Shown here one piece after another: positions 50,672 to 57,172 of a DNA stretch of 57,172 nucleotides. Source of the DNA: Pseudomonadota bacterium (GTDB lineage: Bacteria; Pseudomonadota; Gammaproteobacteria; Xanthomonadales; Xanthomonadaceae); NCBI GenBank assembly GCA_023430045.1, contig JAEZCF010000108.1, positions 1-57,172 of the forward strand, written 5' to 3'. A model generated the notes under the pieces. It ran no database searches. It saw only the letters and a program-made list of their open reading frames with translations, and was not told the origin of the DNA. Made by a program: the position numbers and the translations under genes. How positions within the stretch are numbered: position 1 is the stretch's first letter; each line of letters starts with the position of its first letter.

Positions 50672-50685
50672 CTCCCACTCCGCCA
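50672..50685 (+). repeat. attR core
   Basis: CTCCCACTCCGCCA, identical to the last 14 bases of tRNA-Ser at 2925-2938. It lies 148 bases upstream of the integrase start codon. This is the tRNA end left on the host side by integration. Confidence 0.85.
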
Positions 50686-50692
50686 GTTACGA

Positions 50693-50734
50693 CAGAACGC
50701 CCGCAGATCATTGATCCGCGGGCGTTCTGCTTTT
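50693..50734. terminator. Host terminator downstream of the original tRNA-Ser
   Basis: CAGAACGCCCGC (50693-50704) pairs with GCGGGCGTTCTG (50718-50729) over a loop with an inner GATC-ATT-GATC stem; CTTTTC follows. It would have ended tRNA-Ser before integration and also ends the convergent sensor-kinase operon on the minus side. Confidence 0.8.
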
Positions 50735-50738
50735 CTGG

Positions 50739-52103
50739 TCAGGATTCCAGGCCGGTATCGACTTCGAATACCGCCCCGGTTCCATCTCGGTCGGCGACCC
50801 GCAGGCACCAGCCATGTGCGGTGCAGATCTCCATGCAGATCGCCAGGCCCAGGCCTGCGCCACCTTCATTTCCAGTATCCCCGCGCCAGAACCGCTCGAA
50901 CAGCCGGTCGTGATCTTCGACGGCGATGCCGACACCTTGATCGCTCACGGAGAATCCGCCTGCGTACATGGTCAGCTGGACCACGGCTCCCGGCGGTGAA
51001 TGATGGATCGCGTTTTCCAGCAGGTTCTTTGCCAGCACGAAAACGGCCGAGGCATCGGCAACCACGATCGCATCCCTGCTGGTGGCATCCGCGGTGAATT
51101 CGATGGCAACACCATGCTGGTCGGCAAGTCGGGCCAGATAGTCGGCCGCATCCAGCAGCACGGTCCACAGTTGCATGGCCGCGGGCCTGTAGTTGTGGTC
51201 CTCGCTCACCTCTGCCAGATGCAGCAGCTGGTGAACCTGCCGCGCCATCATCGCCGTGTCGCGCAGCAGCAGCGCCGGATCCGCCGCGCCACCCAGTTCG
51301 ATCTCGGCCTGCAGCAGCGCCAGCGGCGTTTTCAGCTCATGCGCTGCGGCAGCCAGGAACTCCTGCTGCACGCGATAGCCGTTTTCCAGGCGCGCCAGTA
51401 CCGCATTGAACGAGGCGATCAACGGCAGCAGTTCGCTGGGCAGCGCGTCGTCGCGCAGACGTGCGGATACCGTGCGCGGACCGATTTTCATCGCGGCACG
51501 CGACACGCTGCTGAGGGGGCGCAGCAGGCGCCGGATCGTCAGATAGACGGTCACCGCGAATGTCAGCAGCGCGATCACGACGGTGACCGTACCGGCGCGC
51601 AGATAGAGCGTTGCCGCATGATCGCTGAGCGTAGACACCAGCCGCTCGCTCTGCGCGATCTGGAGTGTGTAGGTGAGGCCGCCGCGCTCCACCGTGCCTT
51701 GCATGACCTGCAGCACGATGTCCTCCGCGCCGAAGACCACGGCGCGGCTGTCGTCACTTGATGTGCGTCCCGACAACGCGTCCATGGCCGCGCCCTGCCG
51801 GCTTGCCGCCAGCACGCGGCCATCGGCGGCCAGCACACGGTAGGCGGCGTCCGCCGGCATGGCATCGTAGACATTGGCCTCCCTGTGCGGCAGCACGACA
51901 TGGACGTCGCCTGCAGCATCCAGACGCAGCCCGTCACCGAGTTTGTCGAGCTCGTCGCGCAGTTCTGCCTCCAGCAGGCTGCTGCCGGGGCGCGACCACA
52001 ACAGGGTGGACATCACCAGCGCCGCCGCGCCGGTGGCGAGCAGCATCGCCACCATGCTGGCCAGCATCAGCCGGGCGGCGAGGCTACGGGGTGGCCGGGG
52101 CAT
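50739..52103 (-). CDS. Sensor histidine kinase
   Basis: 454 residues from MPRPPRSLAARLMLASMVAM. Two membrane segments (about 10-32 and 165-190) bracket a periplasmic sensor domain. A HAMP-like linker is followed by the H box AAAAHELKTPLALL, N box NLLENAIHHSPPG and G boxes DQGVGI and GGAGLGLAI. Overlaps the upstream response-regulator gene by 20 bases. The signal is unknown. Confidence 0.93.
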   Translation of the reverse strand: MPRPPRSLAARLMLASMVAMLLATGAAALVMSTLLWSRPGSSLLEAELRDELDKLGDGLRLDAAGDVHVVLPHREANVYDAMPADAAYRVLAADGRVLAASRQGAAMDALSGRTSSDDSRAVVFGAEDIVLQVMQGTVERGGLTYTLQIAQSERLVSTLSDHAATLYLRAGTVTVVIALLTFAVTVYLTIRRLLRPLSSVSRAAMKIGPRTVSARLRDDALPSELLPLIASFNAVLARLENGYRVQQEFLAAAAHELKTPLALLQAEIELGGAADPALLLRDTAMMARQVHQLLHLAEVSEDHNYRPAAMQLWTVLLDAADYLARLADQHGVAIEFTADATSRDAIVVADASAVFVLAKNLLENAIHHSPPGAVVQLTMYAGGFSVSDQGVGIAVEDHDRLFERFWRGDTGNEGGAGLGLAICMEICTAHGWCLRVADRDGTGAVFEVDTGLES

Positions 52104-52791
52104 GACGCAGCGCGAAGCCCAGATTGCGGAGGTTGACCACCGACAGGCTGGAGCCGATGGCCTGCAGCTTGCGCCGCAGGCGATGCAGGGCCACATCCAG
52201 CGCATTCGGGGTAACGGCTTCAGCGACGCCCCAGGCTGCGGTCTCCAGCACGGTGCGACGGACGACATCGCCCGCGGCGCGCACCAGACAGACAAGAATC
52301 TGCAGTTCTGCCGGGGCCAGGCTCGCGCTCGCCGAGCCGCAGGCCACGGTGGCGCTTTCCGGCATGACCGTCAGGCCGGCGTACTCGAGCTGAAGCTCGT
52401 GCCGTTCCACAGGGCGGCGCATGAGCGCACGAACGCGCGCGGTCAGTTCTTCCATCGCGAATGGCTTGGGCAGGTAATCATCCGCGCCGGCTTCCAGGCC
52501 AGCGACGCGATCATGCAGGGCATCACGCGCGGTCAGCATCAGGCAGGGCAGGGAATGGCCGGCGGCACGCAGCCGCCGTACCAGGTCCAGTCCGTCGCCG
52601 TCGGAGAGGCCGCGATCGACGATGGCCAGCGCATGGCCGTCCCTCACCAGGCCGTGCCAGGCCGATGCCTGGGTCGGAAAGACGTCCACCGCGATGCCGG
52701 CGGCGCCCAGCCCGCGCTGCACCAGGGATGCAAGGCGCTGGTGATCCTCGACCAGGGCGACGCGATAGGAAAGGCGGCGAACATCTGACAT
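52084..52791 (-). CDS. OmpR-family response regulator
   Basis: 235 residues. Receiver domain with RVALVEDHQRL, phospho-acceptor Asp in AIVDRGLSDGDGL and LPKPFAMEEL (Lys); winged helix C-terminus (LAPAELQILVCLVRAAGDVV...NALDVALHRLRRKLQ). Probably controls mipA upstream; direct repeats near the mipA start are a possible binding site. Confidence 0.93.
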   Translation of the reverse strand: MSDVRRLSYRVALVEDHQRLASLVQRGLGAAGIAVDVFPTQASAWHGLVRDGHALAIVDRGLSDGDGLDLVRRLRAAGHSLPCLMLTARDALHDRVAGLEAGADDYLPKPFAMEELTARVRALMRRPVERHELQLEYAGLTVMPESATVACGSASASLAPAELQILVCLVRAAGDVVRRTVLETAAWGVAEAVTPNALDVALHRLRRKLQAIGSSLSVVNLRNLGFALRHAPATP

Positions 52792-52806
52792 GCGCAGTGG
52801 GGAATG

Positions 52807-53607
52807 CTAGAAGCTGCGGGAGAAACCGATGCTCAGCCGCGCCGCGCCGTTGCTGTCCGGCTCCAGCAGCGGGCTGTCGCTGATTTCATCAGGCAGGAAA
52901 TCGTACTTGAGGGAGCCGATGATGCGCCATTTTTCGCCCATGGGGCGGGAGAAACCGACGCTGACCTCCGGCACTACCGCCGAGCCGGGGCGATACAACG
53001 GCACACCGCGGGCGACTTCCTCGTCCAGCGTGCCGTAGTAGTACGCCACCAGGTCCTTCGACATCCAGCGTACGCCAGCGCCGGGAACGATGGTGGTGCG
53101 CCCCCACTGGAGCGCGTATGCGTAGTCCAGCGTTGCCTCCTGGCCACTGCTCGCATCGGTGACATCGGCCAGCGCCTGCAGCTTCAGTTCGCCGGCACGG
53201 CCACGCCAGCGTGCCGCCAGGCCCGCATCCAGCCCGTCGTCGCGATCCTCCAGCAGGCTGGCATCCAGGCCGTTGGCGCGCAGTTCGCGGCGGCCAAGGT
53301 CGTCGATGTCGAAACCGTCCATACGTCCGGAAAGCACGGCGTCCAGCGTGAAAGTTTCGCCCTTGAACAGATGGACCCCGCCGCTCAGACCGCGCCAGAA
53401 CACGCGGTCGCCTTCATACCCGACAAGCGGGAAGGGACGCGTCTTGGTGCCTTCACCGGCATAGGGGCTGTCCTTGACGCTGGCACCGATGCCAATGCTC
53501 CAGCGGTCGGCGGCGGGCCGGCTTTCGGCCAGCAGGTCGGTACTGCTGGTCTGGGCCATGGCAAGGGAAGGCAACAGCAGTGACGCGGCAAATGCGTGGC
53601 GGAGCAT
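52807..53607 (-). CDS. MipA/OmpV-family outer-membrane protein
   Basis: 266 residues with a signal peptide (MLRHAFAASLLLPSLAMAQT). WSIGIGASVKDSPYAGEGTKTRPFPLVGYEGDRVFWRG and the C-terminal strand ARLSIGFSRSF (terminal Phe) are typical of MipA/OmpV beta-barrels. Next to and co-directional with the two-component genes, 15 bases upstream of the regulator. Confidence 0.9.
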   Translation of the reverse strand: MLRHAFAASLLLPSLAMAQTSSTDLLAESRPAADRWSIGIGASVKDSPYAGEGTKTRPFPLVGYEGDRVFWRGLSGGVHLFKGETFTLDAVLSGRMDGFDIDDLGRRELRANGLDASLLEDRDDGLDAGLAARWRGRAGELKLQALADVTDASSGQEATLDYAYALQWGRTTIVPGAGVRWMSKDLVAYYYGTLDEEVARGVPLYRPGSAVVPEVSVGFSRPMGEKWRIIGSLKYDFLPDEISDSPLLEPDSNGAARLSIGFSRSF

Positions 53608-53653
53608 GGTCTGGCGAACCTCGACGTGAGTGGGCAGCCCAGTGTCGTGGCGG

Positions 53654-53675
53654 GCGACTTACAGGCGACTTACAG
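53654..53675 (-). promoter_or_regulatory. Tandem 11-bp repeat upstream of mipA
   Basis: GCGACTTACAG occurs twice head to tail (53654-53664, 53665-53675), followed by the partial GCGGCATGCG. It lies 47 bases before the mipA start. Direct repeats with an 11-base period are how OmpR-type regulators bind, so it may be the site for the regulator at 52084. Confidence 0.5.
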
Positions 53676-53752
53676 GCGGCATGCGCGTCCGTACAGCGTG
53701 GATGGCAGGCAGCATCACGCCGGAATCATGGCGATGTTTCTATGGTGGGGAC

Positions 53753-54340
53753 ATGGCGTCTCCCGAGAACGCGACTCGACAATCCGTCTGCAGGGTGAGC
53801 CAGCCGGCCTGTGTCTGGACAGTTGGTCATTCCACGCGCACATGGGAGACGTTCCGCGCAGTGCTGGAGGCTCATGGCATTGAAGCCATCGCCGACGTGC
53901 GCCGCTTCCCGGGCTCGCGGCGTTATCCGTGGTTCGCCAGCGAGACGATGGCCGAGGCACTTCCTGCCTTGGGAATGGAGTATCTCTGGGTGCCTGAACT
54001 GGGCGGGCGCCGCAAGGTGCAGCCGGGATCGCCCAACGGAGCCTGGCGCAATGCCGCCTTCCAGGGCTACGCCGACCACATGGCCAGCAGCGAATTCCAG
54101 GCAGGCCTGCGGAAGGTGCTGATGCTGGCTGGCAGGCGGCGCACGGCGCTGATGTGTGCTGAAGCGGTCTGGTGGCGGTGTCATCGTCGCCTGGTCGCCG
54201 ATCTGCTGCAGCATCGCGGTATTCCTGTCCTGCATATCATCGACGACAAACCGGCACAGCCCCATCCGGCGAGTGCTGAAGCCCAGGCCGCAGGCGAGGA
54301 TCTGGTCTACCCGCCAGTGCAGCCGGGATTGTTTGCCTGA
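53753..54340 (+). CDS. DUF488 family protein
   Basis: 195 residues from MASPENATRQSVCRVSQPAC. VWTVGHSTRTWETFRAVLEAHGIEAIADVRRFPGSRRYPWF and LMCAEAVWWRCHRRLVADLL are DUF488 hallmarks (the usual CxE-x4-CHR is CAEAVWWRCHR). Function unknown. A GGTGGGGA site precedes the ATG. Confidence 0.9.
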   Translation: MASPENATRQSVCRVSQPACVWTVGHSTRTWETFRAVLEAHGIEAIADVRRFPGSRRYPWFASETMAEALPALGMEYLWVPELGGRRKVQPGSPNGAWRNAAFQGYADHMASSEFQAGLRKVLMLAGRRRTALMCAEAVWWRCHRRLVADLLQHRGIPVLHIIDDKPAQPHPASAEAQAAGEDLVYPPVQPGLFA

Positions 54341-54364
54341 GCGCCATCCGGGCTCGGGAATACC

Positions 54365-54916
54365 TCACCCGCGCCAGCGAAGTACCGAGGCAACGCTGCG
54401 GACATCGGCGACCTGGGAGCGTCGCATCACGTCCAGTGCCTGCTTCTTCAATGCCGGCAGCCCGGCAATGGCTTCGCGCGCGAGCACCACATCATGTTCG
54501 CGGGACTTGGCGTCCATCGCGCTCGCCATTACGCAGCCCTCGGCTGTCATGCCGCACATCACCAGCCGGCGTACCTGCAGCTTGGCCAGCAGGATCGGCA
54601 ACGGGGTGGCCAGGAACGCCGAATGCTTCGGCTTCAGCACGAAATAGTGACCCGGTTGCGGTAGCAGCAGGGTGGCGATGGTGGCCGCCGGCCCCGGGGT
54701 CTGCCGGCAGCGCTCCACCTGCTGGCGGAAATCGCATCTCCAGTCGCTGAAGTTGTCGTTGACATGGATGACGGGCCACTGCCGGGCATCGAAATGGCGT
54801 CGCAGCCGCACGATATGGCGTGCCGCCTGCTCGGCCAGTGGTGCCAGTGGCTCCGCACCCGGGAAGTCGAACAGACTGAACATGTCGATGACAAGCAGGG
54901 CAGGCGGATCGCGCAT
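54365..54916 (-). CDS. Isochorismatase-like cysteine hydrolase
   Basis: 183 residues from MRDPPALLVIDMFSLFDFPG. Catalytic triad candidates: Asp in LLVIDMF, Lys in VLKPKHSAF and Cys in MCGMTAEGCVMASAMDA. The substrate is unknown. A GTG 12 codons upstream is possible. Convergent with the DUF488 gene. Confidence 0.85.
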   Translation of the reverse strand: MRDPPALLVIDMFSLFDFPGAEPLAPLAEQAARHIVRLRRHFDARQWPVIHVNDNFSDWRCDFRQQVERCRQTPGPAATIATLLLPQPGHYFVLKPKHSAFLATPLPILLAKLQVRRLVMCGMTAEGCVMASAMDAKSREHDVVLAREAIAGLPALKKQALDVMRRSQVADVRSVASVLRWRG

Positions 54917-55045
54917 GATGCCGCCAGCTGACAGGGTTGTCCGGCAACGCACTGTGAAGGGCTGCGCACGGCGGATCCCGGCGACGTCGGGAAGTGCCGT
55001 CGGCGCAAAAAAAACAGCAGGCTGAAGCCTGCTGTTTTCGAATGA

Positions 55046-55122
55046 TGGTGCGCCCGGAGAGATTCGAACTCCCGACCGCCTGGTTCGTAGCCAGGTACTC
55101 TATCCAACTGAGCTACGGGCGC
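55046..55122 (-). tRNA. tRNA-Arg(ACG), copy 1
   Basis: 77 bases with CCA encoded. Acceptor GCGCCCG/CGGGCGC, anticodon loop CTACGAA (ACG, read as ICG), T loop GTTCGAATC. Identical to the next two copies over the tRNA body. On the minus strand, after a T-run-free spacer. Confidence 0.97.
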
Positions 55123-55175
55123 ACGGTGTACTGCTTTTCCTGCTGCATCGACGGCGGTGTCGATGATCGGGTCAC

Positions 55176-55252
55176 TGGTGCGCCCGGAGAGATTCGAACT
55201 CCCGACCGCCTGGTTCGTAGCCAGGTACTCTATCCAACTGAGCTACGGGCGC
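55176..55252 (-). tRNA. tRNA-Arg(ACG), copy 2
   Basis: Same sequence as copy 1, CCA at 55176-55178. The 53-base spacer to copy 1 is unlike the spacer to copy 3, so the copies duplicated some time ago and are kept identical. Confidence 0.97.
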
Positions 55253-55306
55253 ATGTGACAGCGATTCTGTATTGCAACGTTGCCGACGAGGCGACGCTTC
55301 TGTTGA

Positions 55307-55383
55307 TGGTGCGCCCGGAGAGATTCGAACTCCCGACCGCCTGGTTCGTAGCCAGGTACTCTATCCAACTGAGCTACGGGCGC
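55307..55383 (-). tRNA. tRNA-Arg(ACG), copy 3
   Basis: Same sequence as copies 1 and 2, CCA at 55307-55309; first of the three in the direction of transcription. All three were probably cut from one transcript. Confidence 0.97.
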
Positions 55384-55445
55384 GCTTCAACAGGAGCGGA
55401 ATTATGCGGATTGCCGCCGCATCCGTCAACGCCTGTGTGAAAGCT

Positions 55446-56327
55446 TCATGCGTGGTTCGCCGTGTGAAGTGTGCCGCGCAACGCTTGCAGCAGGGTGTCG
55501 GCCACGGCCTGGGGTGCCTTCATCCAGCTGAAATGGTCCGCCGTGGTGCCCAGGGCGCGGGTATCCAGCACCGTGGTGGAGGAGCGCACATGGGGCAGCT
55601 TGTGCAGCAATGCCTGCATCGAGGTGGAGGGGGCCATCCAGTCATCGGCCAACAGTACCGCCCGGGCGGTACCGCGCATGCGGCGCAGCTGGCCTTCCAG
55701 ATCCTCGCCCATGCCGGCTGCCGCGTAATGATTGGCCAGACCGACCCGTGCCCAGTCGCGGATCACGCCGCGTGCTTCGGTGCCGCCGAAACCCAGCCGA
55801 CGGCCGTACAGCGCGCCCTGGTGCTGCGCCAGCCATGGCAGGAAACGGTAGGCCAGCGGCAGCAGCCACGAGCGTGGCGCGGGGAAGCTGCGCCACCAGG
55901 GGGTGCCGCTGGCGACCAGCCACAGTTCGACGAAGCGGTCGGTGAAGCGGGCGGCATGCAGGCACGCAAGCTGCGCGCCCAAGCTGTGTCCGCCGATGAT
56001 CCACGGAACGTCCGCATGTCCGCTGTCATGCCGTGCCATCAGCGCCTGGCTGGCGGGCAGGTCCTGTTCGAGAATCTGCCGGTAACCCCAGTCCTGGCTG
56101 CGGGAGGGCCGCAGCGAACTGCTGCCGTTACCGCGCCATTCGTGCAGGTAGACGGCGATGCCGTGCATGGCCAGCACCCGTGCCAGCGGCAGGTAATGAC
56201 GCGCGCCTACGCCCAGTGCCGGCAACCACAGCAGCCTTGCGCGCGTTTCCGTCGGAACGCAGTGCAGCAGGCTGAATGCATGTCCATCGCTGGACTGCAG
56301 CGATGCTTCGCGGAAATCTTCGCTCAT
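55446..56327 (-). CDS. Alpha/beta hydrolase
   Basis: 293 residues from MSEDFREASLQSSDGHAFSL. Nucleophile elbow GGHSLGAQLA, oxyanion region LWLPALGVGARHYLPLA, and His in TTADHFSWM near the C-terminus. Probably a serine hydrolase of unknown substrate. Overlaps thiD by four bases. Confidence 0.88.
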   Translation of the reverse strand: MSEDFREASLQSSDGHAFSLLHCVPTETRARLLWLPALGVGARHYLPLARVLAMHGIAVYLHEWRGNGSSSLRPSRSQDWGYRQILEQDLPASQALMARHDSGHADVPWIIGGHSLGAQLACLHAARFTDRFVELWLVASGTPWWRSFPAPRSWLLPLAYRFLPWLAQHQGALYGRRLGFGGTEARGVIRDWARVGLANHYAAAGMGEDLEGQLRRMRGTARAVLLADDWMAPSTSMQALLHKLPHVRSSTTVLDTRALGTTADHFSWMKAPQAVADTLLQALRGTLHTANHA

Positions 56328-57133
56328 GGCTGGGACGCCGCGCCGAAGTGGTCCAGCACCAGCACGTTGCTGCGCCCTGGCGTGAAGCCCTGCCGCAGCC
56401 CGCGCGCGACGTAATCGATGGCCGCCCCGCAGGCATTGGCCAGGCTCAGGCCATTGCACAGCTGCGCGGCAATGGCCGAGGCCAGCGTGCAGCCGGTGCC
56501 ATGGGCATCCACCGGCAGCCGGGCATGGCTGAATTCCTCGCTGCTGGCACCGTCGAAATAGCGGTCGATGACCCGGTTGCCTTCCAGCAGGTGGCCGCCT
56601 TTCAGCAGAACCGCACCGGCGCCGAGATCCAGCAGTGTGGCGGCAGCCTGTTCAACCTCGTCGGCATTGCCGATGGAGCGACCGATCAGCAGTTCGGCTT
56701 CCGGGGTATTGGGCGTGACCAGCGTGGCCAGGGGCAGCAGCCGCTCGCGCAGCGCCACCAGGGCGCTGTCCTGCAGCAGTTTCGCGCCGCTGGTAGCCAC
56801 CATCACCGGATCGAGCACGACATGCGCTGGCCGGTACTTTTCCAGCGCATCGGCCACGCAGTGGATCACCTCGGCAGTCGCCAGCATGCCCAGTTTCACC
56901 GCGTGCACGTCGAAATCCTCGAAGCAGGCGTCGATCTGGGCCTGCAGGAAGGCGACCGGTGGCACGTGCACGGCGCTGACGCCGCGGGTGTTCTGTGCGG
57001 TGAGCGCGGCGATGGCCGACAGCCCGTGCACGCGATGGGCGGCGAACGCTTTCAGGTCGGCCTGGATGCCTGCGCCACCGCCGGAATCGGAACCGGCGAT
57101 GGTGAGGGCGGAAACGGGAGTGTTGGGGCTCAT
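56324..57133 (-). CDS. thiD: Hydroxymethylpyrimidine (phosphate) kinase ThiD
   Basis: 269 residues. ALTIAGSDSGGGAGIQADLK, KLGMLATAEVI, VLDPVMVATSGAKLL, LVTPNTPEAELL and HGTGCTLASAIAAQL are ThiD motifs. It phosphorylates HMP and HMP-P in thiamine synthesis. Host core gene; complete. Confidence 0.97.
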   Translation of the reverse strand: MSPNTPVSALTIAGSDSGGGAGIQADLKAFAAHRVHGLSAIAALTAQNTRGVSAVHVPPVAFLQAQIDACFEDFDVHAVKLGMLATAEVIHCVADALEKYRPAHVVLDPVMVATSGAKLLQDSALVALRERLLPLATLVTPNTPEAELLIGRSIGNADEVEQAAATLLDLGAGAVLLKGGHLLEGNRVIDRYFDGASSEEFSHARLPVDAHGTGCTLASAIAAQLCNGLSLANACGAAIDYVARGLRQGFTPGRSNVLVLDHFGAASQP

Positions 57134-57172
57134 GCGGCGATTGTGCCGTGCTCCCCGGCGGCCGGGTAGTGG

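Larger units (their letters stand above)
2925..50685. mobile_element. Integrated siphovirus prophage (about 47.7 kb)
   Basis: Bounded by 14-bp direct repeats derived from tRNA-Ser. It contains an AlpA-like excisionase at the left end, an integrase at the right end, a repressor/Cro switch, replication genes, an antiterminator, lysis genes, HK97-type head genes and a lambda-type non-contractile tail module. I see no frameshifted or deleted structural gene, so it could be inducible. Cargo includes a DGR-type reverse transcriptase, two DNA methyltransferases and umuDC plus SRAP. Confidence 0.95.

Noticed and set aside
49297..50808. Full 503-codon open frame for the integrase
   Set aside because: The extra 95 codons cross attR into host DNA and lack integrase-like sequence; the DUF4102 start at 50523 is used instead.
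55046..55383. Repeated sequences at 55 kb as a CRISPR-like array
   Set aside because: They are three complete tRNA-Arg genes with ordinary spacers.

Overview
The window is about 57 kb of high-GC gammaproteobacterial chromosome carrying one complete-looking temperate siphovirus prophage (roughly 2,925-50,685). The host looks like Stenotrophomonas or a close Xanthomonadaceae relative. The reasons are the alaS-csrA-tRNA-Ser(GCU) order, a LexA box of the TTAG-N6-TACTA type known from Xylella/Xanthomonas, the downstream tRNA-Arg(ACG) array, and a MipA/OmpV gene beside a two-component system. This assignment is inferred from gene content, not from a search.

Left flank (1-2,938): the 3' part of alaS, csrA, and a tRNA-Ser whose last 14 bases form attL. 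Right flank (50,672-57,172): attR, a terminator, a sensor kinase/response regulator pair, mipA, a DUF488 gene, a cysteine hydrolase, three identical tRNA-Arg genes, an alpha/beta hydrolase and thiD.

Prophage left arm (3.0-12.6 kb, mostly minus strand): a long early operon reading leftwards from a promoter at about 12.6 kb flanked by two repressor operators. In transcription order it holds a DUF1566 gene, four small genes, a hypothetical gene, rdgC, a gene fusing a DUF1566 domain to a complete reverse transcriptase of the diversity-generating retroelement (DGR) type, a small gene, a cytosine-5 methyltransferase, a small membrane protein, a second DNA methyltransferase, a Lar-like zinc protein and an AlpA-like excisionase. 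The two DUF1566 domains share a 106-bp repeat. All 17 differences fall at first and second codon positions of 11 codons, and every third base is identical. This is what two variable repeats copied from one adenine-rich template would look like. I could not find the template repeat. This is the most interesting system in the window.

Immunity and replication (12.6-23.6 kb): a membrane protein, a CI-like S24 repressor, an operator region, a Cro-like regulator, small early genes, an O-like initiator with an iteron origin inside its gene, a P-like helicase loader, a DHH phosphoesterase, a Ref-like nuclease, a Lar protein, a PD-(D/E)XK nuclease, an SNF2 helicase, RusA and a Q-type antiterminator. 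Late region (23.6-46.6 kb): terminators, three phage tRNA genes including an initiator-like tRNA-Met, a lysis cassette with nested Rz/Rz1, HNH and terminase genes, HK97-type head genes, a lambda-type tail module with a canonical -1 frameshift (GGGAAAG), a J-like tip protein and an esterase-like fibre. Right end (46.6-50.5 kb): an SOS cargo operon (umuD, umuC, SRAP/HMCES) under a LexA box, and the integrase next to attR.
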